Under the pieces are notes generated by a model. The model had not been told where the DNA came from. It was given only the letters and a program-made list of their open reading frames with translations, and did not search any database. A program made the translations under genes and the position numbers. A stretch of DNA of 64,000 bases from Delftia acidovorans (GTDB lineage: Bacteria > Pseudomonadota > Gammaproteobacteria > Burkholderiales > Burkholderiaceae_C): positions 124,001-188,000 of the forward strand of contig JAITUC010000009.1 of assembly GCA_031286585.1 (NCBI GenBank), read 5' to 3'. Below are positions 7,769 to 16,887 of the stretch, one piece after another; within the stretch, counting starts at the first letter, position 1; every line of letters begins with the position of its first letter.

Positions 7769-9882
7769 GCGGCCTCCGGGGAGACAGCTGGCGCAGCGGC
7801 AACGGCCACTACCGCATCGACGATGACCGGCGCCTGCGCGCCGCGTGCCACGAGCACGGGATTGGCATCGACCGACTGCACGCGCCCGCCCTGGGCCAGC
7901 ATCCAGTTGCCCAGCCGCACCATCATGGAGGCCACGGCTTGCCGCTCCACGGCGGGCATGCCGCGCACGGCCGCAAAGGCCGGGGCGATGGCCAGGCGCG
8001 CAATGGCATCCAGCGCCTGCTGCGCGCTGAAGGGAGCCACGAGGAATTGCACGTCCCTGAGCGCCTCCACCAGCACGCCGCCCTGGCCGACCATGACCAC
8101 CACGCCGAATTCGGCATCCACATGGGCGCCCAGCGCCAGCTCGAAGTCGGCCTTGTGCTGGGCACCCAGCAGCAGGCCGCCATCGGCCACGCCCAGGCGG
8201 CCCAGCGTGGCGGCGAAATCGGCGAAAGCCGCCAGCGCCTGGCCCGCCTCGCGGATATTGAGCCTCACCAGGCCATGCTCGGACTTGTGCGAGAGATCGG
8301 CGGACACGCCCTTGGCCACCAGGGGCCGTGGCAGGGACTCGAGGGCGGCGCGCACCTCGTCCTCGCTCCTGCAGACCAGATGGCGCATCACCGGCAGGCC
8401 GGCGCGGGCGAGTTCGGACAGGCTGGAGGGCTCGTCCAGCGTAACCAGCGTAAGGGAGCGGGAGGCAGGCACCGGCGCCGATGCTTCGGCAGACGGCGCC
8501 CGTGCCTGCCTGCCACCGGCCTGCTCGGCCAGCAGCGCCAGGCCGCGCATGGCGGCGCGCTCGCTCCAGAAGGTGGGCACGCCCTGGTCCTGGAAGGCCC
8601 GGGCCACCCAGTCCTGGTTGACGCTGACCGCAATCGGCACGCCGGTGTCGCGCGCAAAGCGGCTGGCCTGGCCCGCGAAGTCGGCGAAGTCATAGCCTTC
8701 GCCGCCGATCGGAAAACCCACGTGGACCAGGTCCGCCGCACCGCTGCCCGACAAGGCCTGCAGCGTGTCGCCAAAGGTCTGCGGCCTGCCCAGCAGGGCC
8801 GTGGTCATGTCGATGGGATTGCGCGCCGTGACATACGGCGGCAGGGCACGGGACAGGCCGTCCAGCGTGGCGGCGTCGAACGGCTCCAGGGCCAGGCCGT
8901 ATTCCTCGGCCGCATCGGCCGACAGCACGCAGGTGGCGCCCGAGTTGCTGATGCTGACCACGCGGCGCCCGCGCGGCGCAGGCTGGGACAGGAACAGCGG
9001 CGCGTAGTCGATCAGCTCGCGGAAGTCGGCCAGGCGCGGTATGCCGTGCTGGCGCAGGAAGGCATCGGCCAGCGCGTCCTCGGCCGCCAGCGCGCCCGTG
9101 TGCGAGCTGGCCGTGGCCTGGCCCGCGCGCGTGCGGCCGGCCTTCACGGCCAGGATGGTGACGCCGCGCGCATGGGCCAGGCGCACGGCCTCGGCCAGCC
9201 AGGCGCCTTGCCGCAGCGTCTCGATGTAGAGCACGACCAGGCGGATGCCCTCGTCCTCGACCACGGCGCGCACGGCCTCGGCCGCGCAGACATCGGCCTC
9301 GTTGCCCGTGGACAGCATGTAGCGCACGCCGATGCCCGCGCGGCGCAGGCCGCCGTAGAGAATGGCCGCGCCCGCACCGCTCTGGCTGACGATGGCCACG
9401 GGGCCATCGGCCGGCGCGTTCTCGTTGATCATGGTCGAGAAGTTGAGGATGGCGCCCGTGGCGAAGTGGGCCACGCCCTGGCAATTGGGGCCGAACAGGC
9501 GCAGCCCGCCGTTTGGCGCCCGGCGCGCCCGCGCCACCAGGTCGGCCTGCTGCTGGCGGCCTTCCTCGCCCAGCTCGGCAAAGCCCGAGGAATAGATCAC
9601 GGCCAGGCGCGCGCCCACGGCCACGCAGTCGTCGATGGCGGCGGCCACGTCCTCGCCGGGCAGGCTGATGACCACGGCGTCGGGCGCCTCGGGCAGCGCG
9701 CGCAGCGAGGGGTAGGCGGCCAGGCCTTGGACCTCGGCGCGCTTGGGATTGACGGGCAGGATGCGGCCCGCGAAACCGTGGCGGCGCAGGTAGTCGATGG
9801 GCCGGCCGCCGGCCTTGATGGGGTTGTCGGAGGCGCCGAGGATGGCGACGGAGCGGGGGGTCAGTGCTTGCAACAGAGACAT
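7765..9882 (-). CDS. NDP-forming acyl-CoA synthetase (acetate-CoA ligase family)
   Basis: A 705-residue fusion of the alpha and beta parts of an NDP-forming acyl-CoA synthetase, which makes acyl-CoA from a carboxylic acid, CoA and ATP through a phosphohistidine. Domains in order are a CoA-binding Rossmann domain (SVAILGASDNP at about residue 12), a ligase-CoA domain with the phospho-His motif SHTGAL, a second ligase domain, and a C-terminal ATP-grasp from about residue 480 (LVAKGVSADLSHKSEHGLV). The domain order is typical of bacterial and archaeal Acd-type enzymes. It is ten bases after the Bug gene and overlaps the biotin carboxylase. It most likely activates the acid that the carboxylase then carboxylates. 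Confidence 0.88.
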   Translation of the reverse strand: MSLLQALTPRSVAILGASDNPIKAGGRPIDYLRRHGFAGRILPVNPKRAEVQGLAAYPSLRALPEAPDAVVISLPGEDVAAAIDDCVAVGARLAVIYSSGFAELGEEGRQQQADLVARARRAPNGGLRLFGPNCQGVAHFATGAILNFSTMINENAPADGPVAIVSQSGAGAAILYGGLRRAGIGVRYMLSTGNEADVCAAEAVRAVVEDEGIRLVVLYIETLRQGAWLAEAVRLAHARGVTILAVKAGRTRAGQATASSHTGALAAEDALADAFLRQHGIPRLADFRELIDYAPLFLSQPAPRGRRVVSISNSGATCVLSADAAEEYGLALEPFDAATLDGLSRALPPYVTARNPIDMTTALLGRPQTFGDTLQALSGSGAADLVHVGFPIGGEGYDFADFAGQASRFARDTGVPIAVSVNQDWVARAFQDQGVPTFWSERAAMRGLALLAEQAGGRQARAPSAEASAPVPASRSLTLVTLDEPSSLSELARAGLPVMRHLVCRSEDEVRAALESLPRPLVAKGVSADLSHKSEHGLVRLNIREAGQALAAFADFAATLGRLGVADGGLLLGAQHKADFELALGAHVDAEFGVVVMVGQGGVLVEALRDVQFLVAPFSAQQALDAIARLAIAPAFAAVRGMPAVERQAVASMMVRLGNWMLAQGGRVQSVDANPVLVARGAQAPVIVDAVVAVAAAPAVSPEAA

Positions 9883-9892
9883 GCGTACCTCA

Positions 9893-10903
9893 TCAATCCA
9901 AAGACAAGGCTTCGCGCTGGATGACCTGGCCCCAATCTGCGACTTCCTTGGCGATGCGCTGGCCGAACGGCGCGGGCGGCATCATCACGGGCTCGCCCTG
10001 GCTGCTCAGCACCGCGCGGATGCGTGCGTCCTGCAGCACGCCCCGGGAGGCCTCGTAGAGCCGGTTGACGATGGCTGGCGGCGTGCCCGCAGGCGCCAGC
10101 AGGCCGGCCCAGAAGGTGACGTCGAAATCGGCATAGCCGGCCTCGGCCATGGTGGGCACCTCGGGCAGTTGCTGCATGCGCCGGGGCGCGGTGACGGCCA
10201 GCGCCACGAGCTTGCCGCTGGCGATGTGGGGCAGGGCGCTCCAGGTGTCGAACTGCGTGTCCAGCTCGCCGCTGAGCACGGCCATCTGCGCCTGCGATGC
10301 GCTCTTGTAGGGCACATGCGTGGTTTTCACGCCCGTGCGGTTGCTCCAGGCCGCATAGGCCAGGTGGGCGATGTTGCCGGGGCCGGCCGAGCCGTAGCTG
10401 AGCTTGTCGGGATGGCCCTTGGCGAAGGCGATCACGTCCTTGGCCGAGCGGATCTGGTGCTTGTGCGCCCACTCGGGGTTGACGGTGAGGATGAAGGGCG
10501 CATCCAGCACCATGGTGATGGGCGCGAAGTCCTTGGCGCGGTAGGTGATCTTCCTGTAGATCTGGGGGTTGATGGTGATGCTGCTGGAGTTGGTGACCAG
10601 CAGGGTGTAGCCGTCGGGCGCGGCGCGCGCCACCTCGCCCACGCCGATGGCGCCGTTGGCGCCGGGCTTGTTCTCCACCACCACGGGCTGGCCCAGCGAC
10701 TTGCTCAGCGGCTCGGACAGCGCGCGTGCAATGGTGTCGGTGAACGAGCCTGCAGGGAAGCCGACCACGATGCGCACGGCGCGCGTGGGCCATTTGTCTT
10801 CCTGGGCCTGGGCCGCCGTCACGGTGCACAGGGTCAGGCACGGCGCCAGGCACAGGGCCAGGGCGGTGCGGCGCGAGGGCGCGCGCGGTTGTCTGGTTGC
10901 CAT
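9893..10903 (-). CDS. Bug-family (TctC-like) periplasmic substrate-binding protein
   Basis: A 336-residue exported solute-binding protein of the tripartite tricarboxylate transporter type. It has an Arg-rich N-terminus and a Sec signal ending near TAAQAQ, then the family hallmarks WPTRAVRIVVGFPAGSFTD and KPGANGAIG. The latter two loops bind the carboxylate of small organic acids. AAGGAG lies eight bases before the ATG. It sits inside the acyl-CoA carboxylase operon, so it is a reasonable guess that it captures the acid this operon degrades. No TctA/TctB membrane genes are present in the window, so uptake would need a partner encoded elsewhere. Confidence 0.88.
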   Translation of the reverse strand: MATRQPRAPSRRTALALCLAPCLTLCTVTAAQAQEDKWPTRAVRIVVGFPAGSFTDTIARALSEPLSKSLGQPVVVENKPGANGAIGVGEVARAAPDGYTLLVTNSSSITINPQIYRKITYRAKDFAPITMVLDAPFILTVNPEWAHKHQIRSAKDVIAFAKGHPDKLSYGSAGPGNIAHLAYAAWSNRTGVKTTHVPYKSASQAQMAVLSGELDTQFDTWSALPHIASGKLVALAVTAPRRMQQLPEVPTMAEAGYADFDVTFWAGLLAPAGTPPAIVNRLYEASRGVLQDARIRAVLSSQGEPVMMPPAPFGQRIAKEVADWGQVIQREALSLD

Positions 10904-10931
10904 TGCTTTGTCTCCTTGGGTTTTTATGCGT

Positions 10932-12479
10932 TCAGGGGCGCAGGCCGAACTGCGGCGCTCCGGCCTCGCGCAGCGGCGCGGCCAGTTCCACGAATTCGCT
11001 GAGCAGGGCGCGCGTGTCGCGCGGATCGATCACCTCGTCGATGCCGAAGGCCTCGGCCGTGCGGAAGGGCGAGGTCAGGCTGCGCACGCGCTGCTCGATC
11101 TCGGCGCGCTTTTGCACGGGGTCGTCGGCGCCTTCGATCTCGGCCTTGTAGGCCACCTCCAGCCCGCCCTCGATGGGCAGCGAGCCCCAGTTGGCCGAGG
11201 GCCAGGCATAGCGGAAGTTGAAGCGGCCCATGTGCTGGTGGCCGGCCGCCGCCACGCCGTAGGCGCGGCGGATGAGGATGCTGCACCAGGGCACGGTGGC
11301 CTGGTAGACGGCGGCCAGGGCGCGCACGCCGTAGCGCATGACGCCGGCCTTCTCGGCCTCCACGCCGATCTGGAAGCCCGCGATGTCCACCAGGTTGACC
11401 ACGGGCAGGTGGAAGGTCTGGGCCATGTCCACGAAGCGCGTGAACTTCTCGGCCGAGGGGCCGTCCCAGCCGCCGCCGTAGAAGTACGGGTCGCTGGCCA
11501 CCACGGCCACGGGCCAGCCGTCGATGCGCGCCAGCCCCGTGACGATGGCCCGGCCCCAGTGGCGGCCCGTCTCCAGGAAAGAGCCTTCATCGACCAGGCA
11601 TTCGACGATGGGCCGGATCTTGTAGACCTTGCGGCCATCGCGCGGAATGGCCGACAGCAGCCATTCGTCGCGCCGCCGCGGATCGTCCTGCGGCGCGGTG
11701 CGCGCGGGCAGTTCGTAGACCGACGATGGCAGGTACGACAGGAAGCGGCGCACGCGCTCGAAGGCCTCCTGCTCGGTGGCCACCTCGTCATCGACCACGC
11801 CGTTGCGCGTGTGCACCTGGCTGCCGCCCAGCTCGTTCTTGGTCACGTTCTGGCCGATGCGCGCCACCACGGGCGGGCCGGCGTTGAACAGCTGGGCGGT
11901 CTCCTTGACCATCACCGAGTAATGGCTGGAGGCCACGCGCGCCGCACCCATGCCGGCCACCGAGCCCAGGGCCAGCGAGACCACGGGCACGGTGGACAGG
12001 TTCTGCACCACCTGGCTCCAGACCTTCATGGTGGGCACGCTGGTGTAGCCCTTGGTCTCGATATTGCGCACCGAGCCGCCGCCGCCCGTGCCGTCCACCA
12101 GGCGCACCATGGGCAGGCGCAGGTCGTGCGCCATCTTCTCGGCAAAGATCAGCTTGTCGCCCACGGCGCCGTCGTTGGCGCCACCGCGCACCGTGAAATC
12201 GTCCCCCACCACGACCACGGGCCGCCCGCCCACGCGCGCCCGGCCCATGATGAGGTTGGAGGGCGTGAAGTCCGTCAGCCGGCCCAGGCTGTCGTACTGG
12301 CTCGAGCCGGTGAGCGAGCCCACCTCCACGAAGGACTGCGCGTCCGTGCAGGCCTCGATGCGCTCGCGCACCGTGAGCTTGCCTGCGGCCTTGTGCCGCG
12401 CCACCTTGTCCTCTCCGCCCAGTTTGGCCGCCAGTGCGCGGCGGTATGCGATCTCGTCCACTTCGGGTTGCCAGCTCAT
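10932..12479 (-). CDS. Acyl-CoA carboxylase carboxyltransferase subunit (fused alpha/beta type)
   Basis: A 515-residue carboxyltransferase of the propionyl/methylmalonyl-CoA (12S) type, which moves the carboxyl group from carboxybiotin to an acyl-CoA. It carries two crotonase-fold halves: the first includes RERIEACTDAQSFVEVG, VVGDDFTVRGGAND and DGTGGGGSV, and the second VNLVDIAGFQIGVEAEKAGVMR and HQHMGRFNFRYAWPS. It is the first gene of the operon. AAGGAG lies well placed before the ATG and a sigma-54 promoter is about 30-45 bases upstream. Acetyl-, propionyl- or branched acyl-CoA are all possible substrates. Confidence 0.9.
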   Translation of the reverse strand: MSWQPEVDEIAYRRALAAKLGGEDKVARHKAAGKLTVRERIEACTDAQSFVEVGSLTGSSQYDSLGRLTDFTPSNLIMGRARVGGRPVVVVGDDFTVRGGANDGAVGDKLIFAEKMAHDLRLPMVRLVDGTGGGGSVRNIETKGYTSVPTMKVWSQVVQNLSTVPVVSLALGSVAGMGAARVASSHYSVMVKETAQLFNAGPPVVARIGQNVTKNELGGSQVHTRNGVVDDEVATEQEAFERVRRFLSYLPSSVYELPARTAPQDDPRRRDEWLLSAIPRDGRKVYKIRPIVECLVDEGSFLETGRHWGRAIVTGLARIDGWPVAVVASDPYFYGGGWDGPSAEKFTRFVDMAQTFHLPVVNLVDIAGFQIGVEAEKAGVMRYGVRALAAVYQATVPWCSILIRRAYGVAAAGHQHMGRFNFRYAWPSANWGSLPIEGGLEVAYKAEIEGADDPVQKRAEIEQRVRSLTSPFRTAEAFGIDEVIDPRDTRALLSEFVELAAPLREAGAPQFGLRP

Positions 12480-12507
12480 GTCGTCGTGTCTCCTTGTACC
12501 CGTAGAG

Positions 12508-12525
12508 ATGCACGAGGCGTGCCAG
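12508..12525 (-). promoter_or_regulatory. Sigma-54 (-24/-12) promoter of the acyl-CoA carboxylase operon
   Basis: Read on the minus strand this is CTGGCACGCCTCGTGCAT. It matches the sigma-54 consensus YTGGCACGrNNNTTGCW at all but two positions, with the invariant GG and GC at the required spacing. It is 29-46 bases upstream of the carboxyltransferase ATG, and a sigma-54 activator gene diverges from it. Confidence 0.85.
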
Positions 12526-12567
12526 GTCGCAGGGCGTTGAATTCAAAGGGCTTTTTTCACGGTCGAT

Positions 12568-12654
12568 ACACGCGTGTCCACATCGAGGACAACCTCGAAG
12601 ACACAGGTCAGGCACTGTCTTTCCTGGAGACACAACGGGGACAGACCCGTGTCC
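12568..12654. promoter_or_regulatory. Probable activator-binding region (repeated TGTCC/GGACA inverted repeats)
   Basis: Upstream of the sigma-54 promoter are a 10-bp palindrome ACACGCGTGT (12568-12577), TGTCC-N7-GGACA (12575-12591), GACA and TGTC half sites near 12599-12619, and GGACA-N6-TGTCC (12639-12654). This is the distance expected for the upstream activating sequence of a sigma-54 activator. Binding by the adjacent regulator is inferred. Confidence 0.5.
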
Positions 12655-12695
12655 TGCGCGCCGCTAGAGTGCGCTCAACCCAGCCATTGCCCGCC

Positions 12696-14384
12696 ATGCC
12701 CATGCCCAGCTCCCCCGACCACCGATTCGGCGTTCTCGTCTGGCGGCGCGACTCGCCCGAGCCCGTGGCGCGGCTGGGCCTGGCGCAGGAGCCGCTGCTG
12801 CATGCAGCCGTCGCCGAGGCCGTGGCCCGCGCGCGCGGCGACGGGCAGAACCCCATCGGCCATGGCCAGCTGCTGCACGTGGAAACACCGGGCCCGCGCG
12901 GCACGGTGGCCCGCCATGTGGCCGTGGTGCTGGCCGATGCCGAGGGCGAGGTCGCCCTGCTGCGCCCGGCCGACGAGGCGGCGGCGCTGTTCGACATGGT
13001 GGCCAGCGTGCCCTTCGCCTTCGCCATCCTCAACATGTTCCTGACCCATCCGTACCAGGCGATCACGGTGGCCGACCAGGAAGGGCTGATGCGCTACATC
13101 AGCCCCGTGCACGAGAAGTTCTTCGGCCTGGCGCCCGGCACGGCCGCAGGCCGGCGCGCCGAGGACGTGATCCCCAACTCGCGCCTGCCCCACGTCGTGC
13201 GCAGCGGCCGCGCCGAAATCGGCGACCTGCAGCAGCTGGGGCCGGGCGTGAGCCGCATCGTCAACCGCATGCCGGTCTACGAGGGCGGCGCCGTGGTGGG
13301 CGCCGTGGGCCAGGTCAGCTTCAGCGGCGTGGAGGCGCTCAACCGCATGCAGCAGCGCCTGAACCAGCTGCACGACGAGGTGCAGCACTACAAGCGCGAA
13401 CTGAGCCAGTTGCGCGGCGGCGCCCCCACGGCGCAGATGGTGGGCGCCAGCGCCCCCATGCAGAGGCTGGCGCGCGAGATCGACGCCGTGGCGCGGCTCG
13501 ATGTGCCCGTGCTCATCCTGGGCGAGAGCGGCAGCGGCAAGGAACTGGTGGCCCAGGCCCTGCATGCGCGCGGGCGCGATGCCGACGCGCCCCTGGTCAG
13601 CCTCAACCTCGCGGCCCTGCCGGCCACGCTGATCGAGTCCGAGCTGTTCGGCTACGAGGCCGGCGCCTTCACGGGCGGGCGCAGGCAGGGCCAGCCCGGC
13701 AAGCTGGAGCAGGCCGAGGGCGGCACACTCTTCCTCGACGAAGTGGCCGACATTCCCATGGAGATCCAGGTCAAGCTGCTGCGCGTGCTGGAGGACCGCC
13801 AGGTGCAGCGCCTGGGCGCGCACAGCGGCCGGCAGGTGAACTTCCGTATCGTGGCCGCCACGCACCGCGACCTGCGCGGCCTCATCGACAGCGGCCGCTT
13901 CCGGCTGGACCTGTTCTACCGTCTCAGCGGCGTGGTGCTGCATGTGCCGGCCCTGCGCCAGCGCCTGGAGGACATACCTGCCCTGGTGCAGCGCTTTGCC
14001 CAGTCGTTCTGCGAGCGCAACGGCATTGCGCTGCCGCGCATCGCGCCGGGCGTCATGCCCTACCTGGCCCGCCAGGCCTGGCCCGGCAATGTGCGCCAGC
14101 TGCGCCAGCGCGTGGAAGAGGCCCTGGTGTTCTGCGACGGCCAGCTGCTGGGCGTGGACAACTTCGCGCGCCACGAGGACCCGCTGGCCGGCGCGCGACC
14201 TTTGCCCGTTGCCGAGGCCGACATGCCGTCCACCGGCGCCGTGGCCCCGCTCAAGGACCAGGAGCGCAACGCCATCCTCGACGCCATCGCACGCTGCGGC
14301 GGCAACAAGAAGCTGGCCGCGCAGGAGCTGGGCATCTCGCGCTCCTATCTGTACAAGGTGCTGGGCGCGGCACCGCCCGGCTGA
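12696..14384 (+). CDS. Sigma-54-dependent transcriptional activator (PAS-AAA+-Fis)
   Basis: A 562-residue enhancer-binding protein. An N-terminal region of about 100 residues, unlike a receiver domain, is followed by a PAS-like domain at about residues 105-200 (AITVADQEGLMRYISPVHEKF) and a coiled linker. The AAA+ domain has Walker A GESGSGKE (276-283), a sigma-54 contact loop reading GAFTGG (323-328) instead of the usual GAFTGA, and Walker B GGTLFLDEV. The C-terminus has a Fis-type helix-turn-helix (GGNKKLAAQELGISRSYLYKVL). It diverges from the acyl-CoA carboxylase operon and probably switches it on when its PAS or N-terminal domain senses the substrate or an intermediate. The reading frame is open much further upstream, but the homology begins here. 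Confidence 0.9.
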   Translation: MPMPSSPDHRFGVLVWRRDSPEPVARLGLAQEPLLHAAVAEAVARARGDGQNPIGHGQLLHVETPGPRGTVARHVAVVLADAEGEVALLRPADEAAALFDMVASVPFAFAILNMFLTHPYQAITVADQEGLMRYISPVHEKFFGLAPGTAAGRRAEDVIPNSRLPHVVRSGRAEIGDLQQLGPGVSRIVNRMPVYEGGAVVGAVGQVSFSGVEALNRMQQRLNQLHDEVQHYKRELSQLRGGAPTAQMVGASAPMQRLAREIDAVARLDVPVLILGESGSGKELVAQALHARGRDADAPLVSLNLAALPATLIESELFGYEAGAFTGGRRQGQPGKLEQAEGGTLFLDEVADIPMEIQVKLLRVLEDRQVQRLGAHSGRQVNFRIVAATHRDLRGLIDSGRFRLDLFYRLSGVVLHVPALRQRLEDIPALVQRFAQSFCERNGIALPRIAPGVMPYLARQAWPGNVRQLRQRVEEALVFCDGQLLGVDNFARHEDPLAGARPLPVAEADMPSTGAVAPLKDQERNAILDAIARCGGNKKLAAQELGISRSYLYKVLGAAPPG

Positions 14385-14489
14385 GCCTGTCAGGCCCGGG
14401 GCAGGGAATTCGAGACAGAGGCTGGCCGCACCGTTGCCATACTAGGCACCCCGTACCCACTGCCGCCCCTGCCGCACCCGGCGCCCAGA

Positions 14490-15461
14490 ATGCAAGACAC
14501 CCGAGACGCGCTCGAACAGCGCCAGATCCCCATCTATTTCGCCGCCGTGGCCCTGGCCGCAGTTGCGGCCTGGGCGCTGCCCGGCACGGGCGTGCTGGAG
14601 CGCGCCATCAACCCCGCGCTGGCGCTGATGCTCTATGTGACCTTCTTGCAGGTGCCCGTGGCCGAGCTGCGGCGCGCCTTTGTCCAGGTGCGCTTCCTGG
14701 CCGCGCTGATGGTGGCCAACTTCATCGTGGTGCCGGTGCTGGTCTGGGCCCTGCTGCAGTTCCTGCCCGCCGATCCCCTGCTGCGCCTGGGCGCGCTGCT
14801 GGTGCTGCTGGCGCCCTGCATCGACTACGTGGTCACCTTCTCCCACCTGGGACGTGCCGATGCGCGCCTGCTGCTGGCAGCCACGCCGGCCCTGCTGATC
14901 GCGCAGATGCTGGCCCTGCCCGGGTACCTGGGCCTGTTCCTGGGTGACGATGCGGCGCGGCTGGTCCAGGCAGGGCCTTTCCTGCATGCGTTCGTGTGGC
15001 TGATCGCCGTGCCGCTGGCCCTGGCCGCCGCCACCCAGCTGTGGGCGGCGCGCAGCCGGCGCGGCGCCAGCGTCTCGGCATGGCTGGGCCTGCTACCCGT
15101 GCCGGCCACGGCGCTGGTGCTGTTCGTGGTGATCGCCTCCGTGCTGCCCCAGCTGGGCCCGGCCACGCACGCGGCCTGGAGCGTGGTACCCGTCTACGCG
15201 GCCTTTGCGGTGGCGGCCCCCGCGCTGGGCTGGCTGGTGGCGCGCGCCTTCCGGCTGCCTGCGCCCGCAGGCCGCGCCGTCGCGTTCAGCGCGGGCACGC
15301 GCAACTCCCTGGTCGTGCTGCCGCTGGCCCTGGCCGTGCCCGGCGCCATTCCCGTGCTGCCGGCCGTCATCGTCACGCAGACGCTGGTGGAGCTGCTGGC
15401 CGAGCTGGCCTATGTGCGCGTGATTGCGCTGTGGGGCCGGGGCCAGCCGGCCGGCCAGTGA
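14490..15461 (+). CDS. Bile acid:sodium symporter / ACR3-type transporter family protein
   Basis: A 323-residue polytopic inner-membrane protein with about ten hydrophobic segments, the size and layout of the BASS/ArsB-ACR3 superfamily. Features include PALALMLYVTFLQVPVAELR, a LLAPCIDYVVTFSHLG segment containing a Cys in the position typical of ACR3 arsenite carriers, and a late AFSAGTRNSLVVLPLALAVP segment. No arsR or arsC lies nearby, so arsenite efflux is only one possibility. It abuts the convergent DUF445 gene, their stop codons being adjacent, so there is no room for separate terminators. Confidence 0.8.
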   Translation: MQDTRDALEQRQIPIYFAAVALAAVAAWALPGTGVLERAINPALALMLYVTFLQVPVAELRRAFVQVRFLAALMVANFIVVPVLVWALLQFLPADPLLRLGALLVLLAPCIDYVVTFSHLGRADARLLLAATPALLIAQMLALPGYLGLFLGDDAARLVQAGPFLHAFVWLIAVPLALAAATQLWAARSRRGASVSAWLGLLPVPATALVLFVVIASVLPQLGPATHAAWSVVPVYAAFAVAAPALGWLVARAFRLPAPAGRAVAFSAGTRNSLVVLPLALAVPGAIPVLPAVIVTQTLVELLAELAYVRVIALWGRGQPAGQ

Positions 15462-16766
15462 TCAGGCCCACAGCCGCCCCGCATTGGAGACCAGGAACAG
15501 CAGCAGCCCCACGGCACCGCCGACCACGGTGCCGTTGATGCGGATGTACTGCAGGTCCTTGCCGATGTGCAGCTCGATCAGCTCGGACAGCTCGCGCGCA
15601 TCCCAGCGCCGCACGGTGTCGGCGATGTGCTGGGCCAGGAACTGCGAGACATCGGGCGCCAGCGCCTGGGCCCAGCGCTTGAGGCGCTCGTTCATGGAGC
15701 TGCGCAGCGCCTCGTCGTGCGCCAGCGACTGGCCCAGCCAGCGGCCCATGGCGGCGGTCTTGCGCGCCACCTGCGAATGCTCGTTGGCCAAGTCCGCCTG
15801 CAGCTTGGCGCGCAGGCCCAGCCACAGCGACCGCAGGTAGCCGGCCAGCTTTTCGTCGTGCAGCAGGTAGTGGCGCAGGCGCTCGGCGCGCTCGGACATG
15901 GCGGGGTCGGACTGCAGCCGCGTGACCAGCCGGTCCACGGAGGCGTCGAAGGCCTTGCGCATGTGGTGCTCGGGATTGCTGGCAATGTCCTGCAGCAGGC
16001 TGTCGAGCGCGCCCGCAATGGCGCTGGCGCCCTTGTCGCTGAGCCAGTCCGTGGGCAGCATCTTTTCCTTGAGCGGATGCTCGCGCTTGAGCCACAGCAC
16101 GATGGTCTGGGCGATCAGCACATGGGTCTCGGCCTCGCGCAGCACGCCGCTGACGCGGGCCAGCACATCGTCCAGCACGGCCTGGTGGCGGCCGTCCTTG
16201 GTCAGGCCCGACAACAGATCCGCCGCCGCGCGGGGCAGGTCCACCTGGGCCAGCAAGGCTTTGAACGCCTGCGTCAGGAACCGCTCCACCTGCCGGTCCT
16301 GCACCATCTCCAGCGCAGCCAGTGCCAGCCGCGCCGCCTGCCGCCCCAGCAGGGTGCTGTTGGCCGGCGTGGTCAGCCAGCCGGCCAGCACGCGCGCGGG
16401 ATCATGGCGCTCGATCAGCGCCACCAGCGAAGGTCCGTCCAGGAACTTGTCGCGCACGAAATTCGCCAGGTTCTCGCCGATGCGGTCCTTGTTGCGCGGA
16501 ATGATGGCCGTATGGCGCCCGACCAGGGGCAGCGGAATGCGCCGGAACAGCGCCGACACCGCGAACCAGTCGGCCAGCGCGCCGACCAGCGAGGCCTCGG
16601 TCACGGCCTTGATGCAGGCCAGCCACAGCGGCACCTGCTGCCAGTGCCCCGCCGCCACGGACGAGGCCACGAAGCCCAGGGCCACCAGCAACAGCAGCGC
16701 GAGCGGCAGGCGCTTGGCCGACTTCAGTGTTTGACGTTGCTCTGGCGACAGCATGGAGCGCAGCAT
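15462..16766 (-). CDS. DUF445 family inner-membrane protein
   Basis: A protein of about 434 residues of the DUF445 family, whose role is unknown. It has an N-terminal hydrophobic segment (PLALLLLVALGFVASSVAAG), then the family signature around ACIKAVTEASLVGALADWFAVSALFR and HTAIIPRNKDRIGENLANFV. A long helical middle follows, and the C-terminus has a final membrane segment (GTVVGGAVGLLLFLVS). The layout suggests a large domain held between two membrane anchors. Either of two ATGs, giving MLRSMLSPEQ or MLSPEQRQ, could be the start. I use the first because a G-rich stretch precedes it at usable distance. Confidence 0.85.
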   Translation of the reverse strand: MLRSMLSPEQRQTLKSAKRLPLALLLLVALGFVASSVAAGHWQQVPLWLACIKAVTEASLVGALADWFAVSALFRRIPLPLVGRHTAIIPRNKDRIGENLANFVRDKFLDGPSLVALIERHDPARVLAGWLTTPANSTLLGRQAARLALAALEMVQDRQVERFLTQAFKALLAQVDLPRAAADLLSGLTKDGRHQAVLDDVLARVSGVLREAETHVLIAQTIVLWLKREHPLKEKMLPTDWLSDKGASAIAGALDSLLQDIASNPEHHMRKAFDASVDRLVTRLQSDPAMSERAERLRHYLLHDEKLAGYLRSLWLGLRAKLQADLANEHSQVARKTAAMGRWLGQSLAHDEALRSSMNERLKRWAQALAPDVSQFLAQHIADTVRRWDARELSELIELHIGKDLQYIRINGTVVGGAVGLLLFLVSNAGRLWA

Positions 16767-16887
16767 ACGACGCCCGCCCGCCATCCGCATGACGATGCCT
16801 GCCGCCAAAGCCTGTCAGCCAGCGCCTGCCTGCGAATTGCGCGGACAATACCGGCTTTCTTCAGAACCCTCTTTCGAGAACAAGACC

